Shown one piece after another: positions 59,661 to 64,000 of a DNA stretch of 64,000 bases (positions are counted from its first letter, which is position 1; the number at the start of each line of letters is the position of its first letter). Source of the DNA: Erpobdella octoculata (lineage: Eukaryota; Annelida; Clitellata; Hirudinida; Erpobdellidae); NCBI GenBank assembly GCA_963978895.1, contig OZ022239.1, forward strand, positions 16,071,970 through 16,135,969, given 5' to 3'. A model generated the notes under the pieces. That model worked only from the letters and a program-made list of their open reading frames with translations, searched no databases and had not been told where the DNA came from. Position numbers and translations under genes: made by a program.

Positions 59661-60819
59661 TTGCTCAAATGAGTACAAAATTTTACCGATCAAAAACTTA
59701 AAGTAGAAAATAATTTTACATCATTGAAAATACAATTTTTAAAACAACTTTTTTGCACACTAAAAACAATAAAACAATTTTACTAAGAGGCTGGCAGAAT
59801 TTCTGAATAAACTTTTCACATTTTTGGCAAAATACTTTATAACAGTTTCTAATTTTTATAAAACAAAAAACGTTGGGCGCATGTACAAAAGCATCATCAA
59901 ATTGAATAGATTGGCAAGCGGTTCAGCAAGTATTGGTGCTTAGACTTGTAGAACCTGGACAGAATTTCATCTAGAACCAGAGTCAATTCGGAGTTAACTT
60001 TCAAAATAGTCTCAAATTGAATAAAATCTAGATTGAGTTGTTCAGATTTTAGTTTAATTTTCAAATTTTCAAAAATGAGCTAAAGAGTTAAGAGAATTAA
60101 GAGTATAAAAAATAAACTTTCTACCAAAGCTTGAAATGATGGTGAACATGAAAAATTGTGTGAAAAAATGACTGAGTTAGGTCAAGATTGTTCATATTCA
60201 TAGTCAAACTAAAGCTGTTATTGTGAGGAAATTATTTGTTGAAGCTATCAACCAAATTATTAAATTTTTCTGTGAAATAGAAGCCAAAGACTTAAAGATT
60301 CTTTTGGACGTGATGAAAATCATCCAATCAGCATTGAGTAGGAAGTATATCGCTGAAATCTCCGTACTCCTTTCGAAAATAAAGGTATTAACCACTTACA
60401 CTAAGTAGTGACCATGATGCGACGATTAAAATTGAGACAATTGGTTTTGCGACTGATGGCCCTAGTCAATTGGCTCATGCGACGATTGGCCCTAGCGATG
60501 ATTGGCCCTAGGGACAATTGGCGTTTCGACAAGTGTGTCCTGGCTTGCTTTTTTATAGGTTTTTTAATTTTTGAATTTGGTTAAGACGAGGGTTGGGGGC
60601 AAAGTCTATTAACAAAATGTGAAGAGGGGCCACGGCCGGATTGACCCCCTGGATCCGCAAGTGACATAAACTACAGTCGGCAATCGAAATACAAGATACG
60701 GACCACATGAAAGCTTTGATATGAAATCATAACAGACTCATGAGAGAATTTGTTTAAACATATGTATTTGCATGTACAAATACAATTTATAGTAACTAAC
60801 TGCCGTTTTAGAGTATCCT
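59661..60819. other. AT-rich DNA with a short GGCCCTAG repeat
   Basis: 60430-60540 holds loose repeats of GCGACGATTGGCCCTAG. The 61-codon frame at 60223-60408 shows no domain I know. Confidence 0.4.
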
Positions 60820-61470
60820 ATCACAAGGACGAAAACATAAGACCGAAAAAAAGGGCGAGAACAAAAAGGCAAAACTCAAAAGGGCAAATGCTAAAAAGAA
60901 CGCACAATAAGAAGAGCAAAAATAAAAAGGGTGAAACTAAAAAGAGCGCACAATAAAAAAGGCAAACGTCAAAAAGGCGAAAAAATAAAATGTTATAATT
61001 AAAAATTTAACTGAGTTACCCGCCATTGCCGGGTTTTCTCTTTCTGTCGGACACACGCACTCAATCTTTTATCTAGTTTCTGCTATCTTTCTCTCTCCTT
61101 CCCTATTTCTTTATAACACACACACTAGCGCAAAAAAACACAAACCTCTGGCTTTTTCTCTATCTCTTTTTTCTATCTAGTTCTCAAACACACACAAACA
61201 AAATCATTTGCCTTTTTTCTGCTATCTTGTTTTTCCTCTGGATATATCTCTTTTTTCTCTTTTTTTCTTTTTCTCTCTCTTTCTTTATTTTTTCTCTTTT
61301 TTCTCTTTCTTTCTCCTTCTCTCAACTTAGTTTTCGTCTTTTTGACGTTCGCCTATTTTATTGTTCGCGTTTTTTAGTTTCGCCCTTATTATCGTGCGTT
61401 TTTTTATCATTCGTCTTTTTCAGTTTCGCCCTTTTGTTTTCACTCTTTTGTTATCGCCATTTTGAAAGAA
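60820..61470. repeat. Possible fold-back element with AAAAGGGCGAAAA arms
   Basis: The left arm (60820-60985) repeats AAAAAGGGCGAAAAC-like words; the right arm (61335-61470) has the complement (TTTCGCCCTTTTG, TTTTTGACGTTCGCC). Between them are an eroded Helitron end (61008-61040, GTTACCCGCCATTGCCGGG) and a CT-rich tract. Confidence 0.5.
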
Positions 61471-61589
61471 ACCCCCGTTTTAAGGCCACATGGGTCTGTT
61501 ACTCAAACAAACATTCAAACTCCGTCATATACCGAATCTATAGGGTAGGGTCTATATTAACTCCGCCTCGCTAATAGCGAGCCAGTTCC

Positions 61590-61730
61590 AAGCCTGGAGA
61601 AAAGAGGAGGGAAAAGTAAAAAGGATCAAATTCTGATCCACGACAGGAAGTACTTAAGTGCTTCCTACATACAGCCATTAAAGTCTTAAAACACCTGGTG
61701 TAAAGGACTATAAACTATTATAAAAAAAAG
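61590..61730 (+). repeat. Dispersed repeat F copy
   Basis: GGGAAAAGTAAAAAGGATCA, CACGACAGGAAGTACTTAAG and TAAAGGACTATAAACTATTA, related to 26215-26330 and 40240-40350. Confidence 0.65.
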
Positions 61731-61883
61731 GGTCTATATTGTTGATTTTCAAAAATATTATCTGAACTCACTTATTTAACTAAACATTTTTATGTAAAAA
61801 TAATGCTTAATTTAATTTAATCTTGTAATTTAGCTCTGTTTTAAGTTTGGCTTCAAAAGAATTAAACTTGGATGTATAGAGTG

Positions 61884-61965
61884 CATGGCTCAGTGGTAAC
61901 AGTAATACGTTGTTGTTATTTTAGTGTTTTGTTATTATTTATTATGTGTTCGATTGTCGAGAAAT
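61884..61965 (+). repeat. Degenerate tRNA-derived fragment
   Basis: TGGCTCAGTGGTAACAG resembles an A box and GTGTTCGATTGTCGAG a B box, but the spacer is too long and T-rich for a tRNA. Probably SINE debris. Confidence 0.35.
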
Positions 61966-62853
61966 GCTTTACGTATCTCTGAAAAATAATCAAAAATATT
62001 TTGACTCGTCAATAAATTTGAAAGCTTGAAGAGTTTTTAAATCACATTTTGTTGGATATAGATAAAAACAGTTATAAAGATCTGTTGTTTCATAAATTCA
62101 TAAAAATGTCATATGTCTCTTATAATACTCGACTCTCTCTCCCTTGCCTTAAATTCTTAATTGTCTTAATTTTTTTTTAATTTTCATTATATCTACGATA
62201 ATTTACGAGTCTACGAATTACTTGTTCTACTCAAGCATACTACTACACTCACTACTCCTACAGTGTACAGTCCTACTCATACGACTGCAAGTCCAGTACC
62301 ACTCTTCTTCTAGCTAATTCTAGAGATCAGAATCTAGTCTAGTCTAGATTAGATTTAACATCAGTTCGTCAAGTTAGTATAAACTATAATATTTGGTGTG
62401 TGGCGTTTTTTAAATAATTTCACAATACTGAAATTTTCTTTTGCTTAAGCTAGCTGTAGTAATAACGTTTAAACTCTGTTTAAATGTTTAGAAAATAGTT
62501 AGCTGAGGGCCAATACATGGAGTGATACAGTTGTAAAAATAAGTGAAGATAAACTATTACCGAAATAATTATAAATTAAATATAACTAGTTAGTTTTAAA
62601 ATTTATCAAGTGTTAATATTTAGCATGCTTCTAGATTGGTAATTTCTTAGAATAGCAACCTGGACCAATTTTGATGGGAATTAACCGTTATTTCAATGTA
62701 AATGACATTAAAAACTTAAAAAAGACTAATTAGAACATAAATAAATAATTAAAAACAACAATTACAGCACTTTAGAACATTTACAAGTTTAAGTTTAAAA
62801 TTTTTTTTATTTGTTTTAGATAATTATTGTACGAGTTCTGTAGGCCCCTACAT
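61966..62853. other. AT-rich DNA, no recognisable gene
   Basis: A TCTAGTCTAGTCTAGATTAGA patch near 62333 is the only notable structure. Confidence 0.5.
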
Positions 62854-63691
62854 TAAGGCTGGGCCCGATTAATCGGTGTACGCATAATCGGCGCTGATTA
62901 TTGACATATCGGCATAATCGGTTATCGGCAACAATAATCGGCGCCGATTAAAAATTTTGTAAAAATTGGTTCGTATGAACCTGTTGGAACTGCAAATGAA
63001 ACTACCACTACCCAAGGCGTTGATGCGGTTGACGCCATGCTGGAGCTTTATCTGGCAGCCCCTCTGTTGCCACGTGAGGAAGACATGTATAGTTGGTGGA
63101 ACCTTCACAGGTTTCAGTATCCCTATTTAGCGAAGCTAGCTAGACGCTATTTATCTGCACCAGCTTCCAGCGTGCCAAGTGAGCAGCTCTTCAAAGGCGC
63201 TGGAGAAATTTTTTCGGATCGGCGTGGATCGTTGCTCGCCGAGAAGGGAGAAATGTTATTATTACTTAAATATAACTTACCTCAACTTGGCTTTGATTAT
63301 TTTATTAATTCTTGAACTGTAGCTATCTTCAATATAAATTTTTATCCATTTTGTATTTTTATTAGTTTAGAATTAACTACTGGATTATTATTTTATTCTT
63401 TTCAATACTATAATTAGTTTCAACATTGAATGACTTGACAAAATTTTCTGGATTTTTAATAAATAATTATTGTTCTATGGTTGTGTGAACGTTGGTTGAA
63501 TTATCACGGCTAGCGCATGCAAGCAGGAAAACACGCGTTTGTATTATGGCGGTATGTTTCGGATGAAGCATTTTCACTAAAGAAATAGTAATTATAAAAT
63601 AATCGGCATCGTAATCGGTATCGGCAATTTTAATAATCGGCTATACGCGGTATCGGTATAATCGGCAAAAAGTCATATCGGTACAGCCTTA
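62854..63691 (+). mobile_element. hAT transposon, internally deleted
   Basis: An exact 8-bp target duplication CCCTACAT (62846-62853, 63692-63699). TIRs begin TAAGGCTG on both ends. Subterminal regions carry many AATCGG and TATCGG words in inverted orientation. It encodes a hAT transposase tail. Confidence 0.9.
63037..63315 (+). pseudogene. hAT transposase C-terminal (ZBED-like) fragment
   Basis: A frame of 92 codons reads EEDMYSWWNLHRFQYPYLAK, then LARRYLSAPASSVPSEQLF, GAGEIFSDRRGSLLAEKGE and LLLLKYNLPQL. This is the hAT C-terminal dimerisation domain, with the W and the APASS..SE..FS..G signature in the form used by ZBED-type hATs. The start of the frame is not a gene start: the sequence enters from non-coding element DNA, and the BED finger and catalytic core are deleted. 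The copy can only have moved with a transposase supplied elsewhere. Confidence 0.88.
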
Positions 63692-63699
63692 CCCTACAT

Positions 63700-64000
63700 G
63701 GAGTTTTTCCATCAAAATATTTTTTTTTATATAATCTAATAATGTTTTGAGCTAATTTTTTTAACTTGTTTTTAAAACCGGGATTTATATCCAAATTGGC
63801 CCAGGCTGCTATACTAGGAGGTCACCCTTAGTTTTTCTGAAAATTATAAAATCATTTATATTATTATTTTGTGCCCATTATTACGAGAACATGGGTGAAT
63901 CTAAGCAAGTGAACAGCAAAAACTTTGTTTTTGTTTTATATTTTGTAATTCAGCAGCTTTTAATTTTTTGCAAGATATTTATTGATTATCAGTCTAAAAA
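63700..64000. other. AT-rich DNA, no feature seen
   Basis: No repeat or coding signal recognised up to the end of the window. Confidence 0.5.

Noticed and set aside
60223..60408. 61-codon ORF resembling a degraded transposase
   Set aside because: Too short and too vague; I could not match any ordered motif.
61227..61574. Phe/Ser-rich 115-codon ORF
   Set aside because: Runs through a pyrimidine tract and the arm of a possible fold-back repeat.

Overview
The window is AT-rich animal nuclear DNA: spliced genes, a nuclear-type tRNA, RTE and CR1/L2/Jockey-like LINEs, Helitrons, hAT, pogo-like and Ty3/gypsy-type elements, and very long microsatellites. The repeat mix suits an invertebrate. A mollusc or other lophotrochozoan is my best guess, but no host gene here proves it.

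Host genes. The first 8.5 kb hold the 3' end of a SETD2 orthologue on the + strand: a Gln/Ser-rich exon, two exons forming a WW domain, three exons forming the C-terminal SRI domain, and a stop at 8517-8519. Its introns carry a hAT element (983-2428), a 21-bp minisatellite and an almost complete but disabled RTE retrotransposon (4524-7826). A single-exon ORF of 129 codons at 35190-35579 carries SILK, RVxF-like and TPTPFH motifs that suggest a protein phosphatase 1 inhibitor-2-like regulator. A tRNA-Leu(AAG) gene lies on the - strand at 54179-54260. I found no other convincing host gene.

Mobile DNA, left to right: a pogo-like element with TA target duplication (12700-14503); a 1.3-kb pentanucleotide array that changes unit in single-transition steps (15399-16737); many non-autonomous Helitrons that share an 18-bp GC-rich minisatellite core and a hairpin-CTAG 3' end, tied to Helitrons by a helicase fragment at 22319-22607; a hAT copy (20761-21661); an 18-bp minisatellite (26874-27637) beside a possible fold-back element; two LINEs of one broad group, one of them (36651-39656) an uninterrupted reading frame inserted in a Helitron with a 15-bp target duplication and poly(A) tail; a decayed Helitron Rep start (43821-44660); and a minus-strand gypsy remnant (45955-47178).

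The most interesting part is 48.1-56.6 kb. A decayed gypsy element is cut by a Helitron, and the Helitron's TA tract is cut by a 1.95-kb LTR element whose two 189-bp LTRs are identical by eye. The only protein of this element is an intact 510-residue SAP-domain acidic protein, with no protease, reverse transcriptase or RNase H. Next come the tRNA-Leu gene beside an LTR fragment, and a 157-bp satellite interrupted by a tRNA-derived SINE and by a diverged solo LTR of the SAP element family. The last 8 kb hold more Helitron and hAT remnants and a third hAT copy with an 8-bp target duplication (62854-63691).
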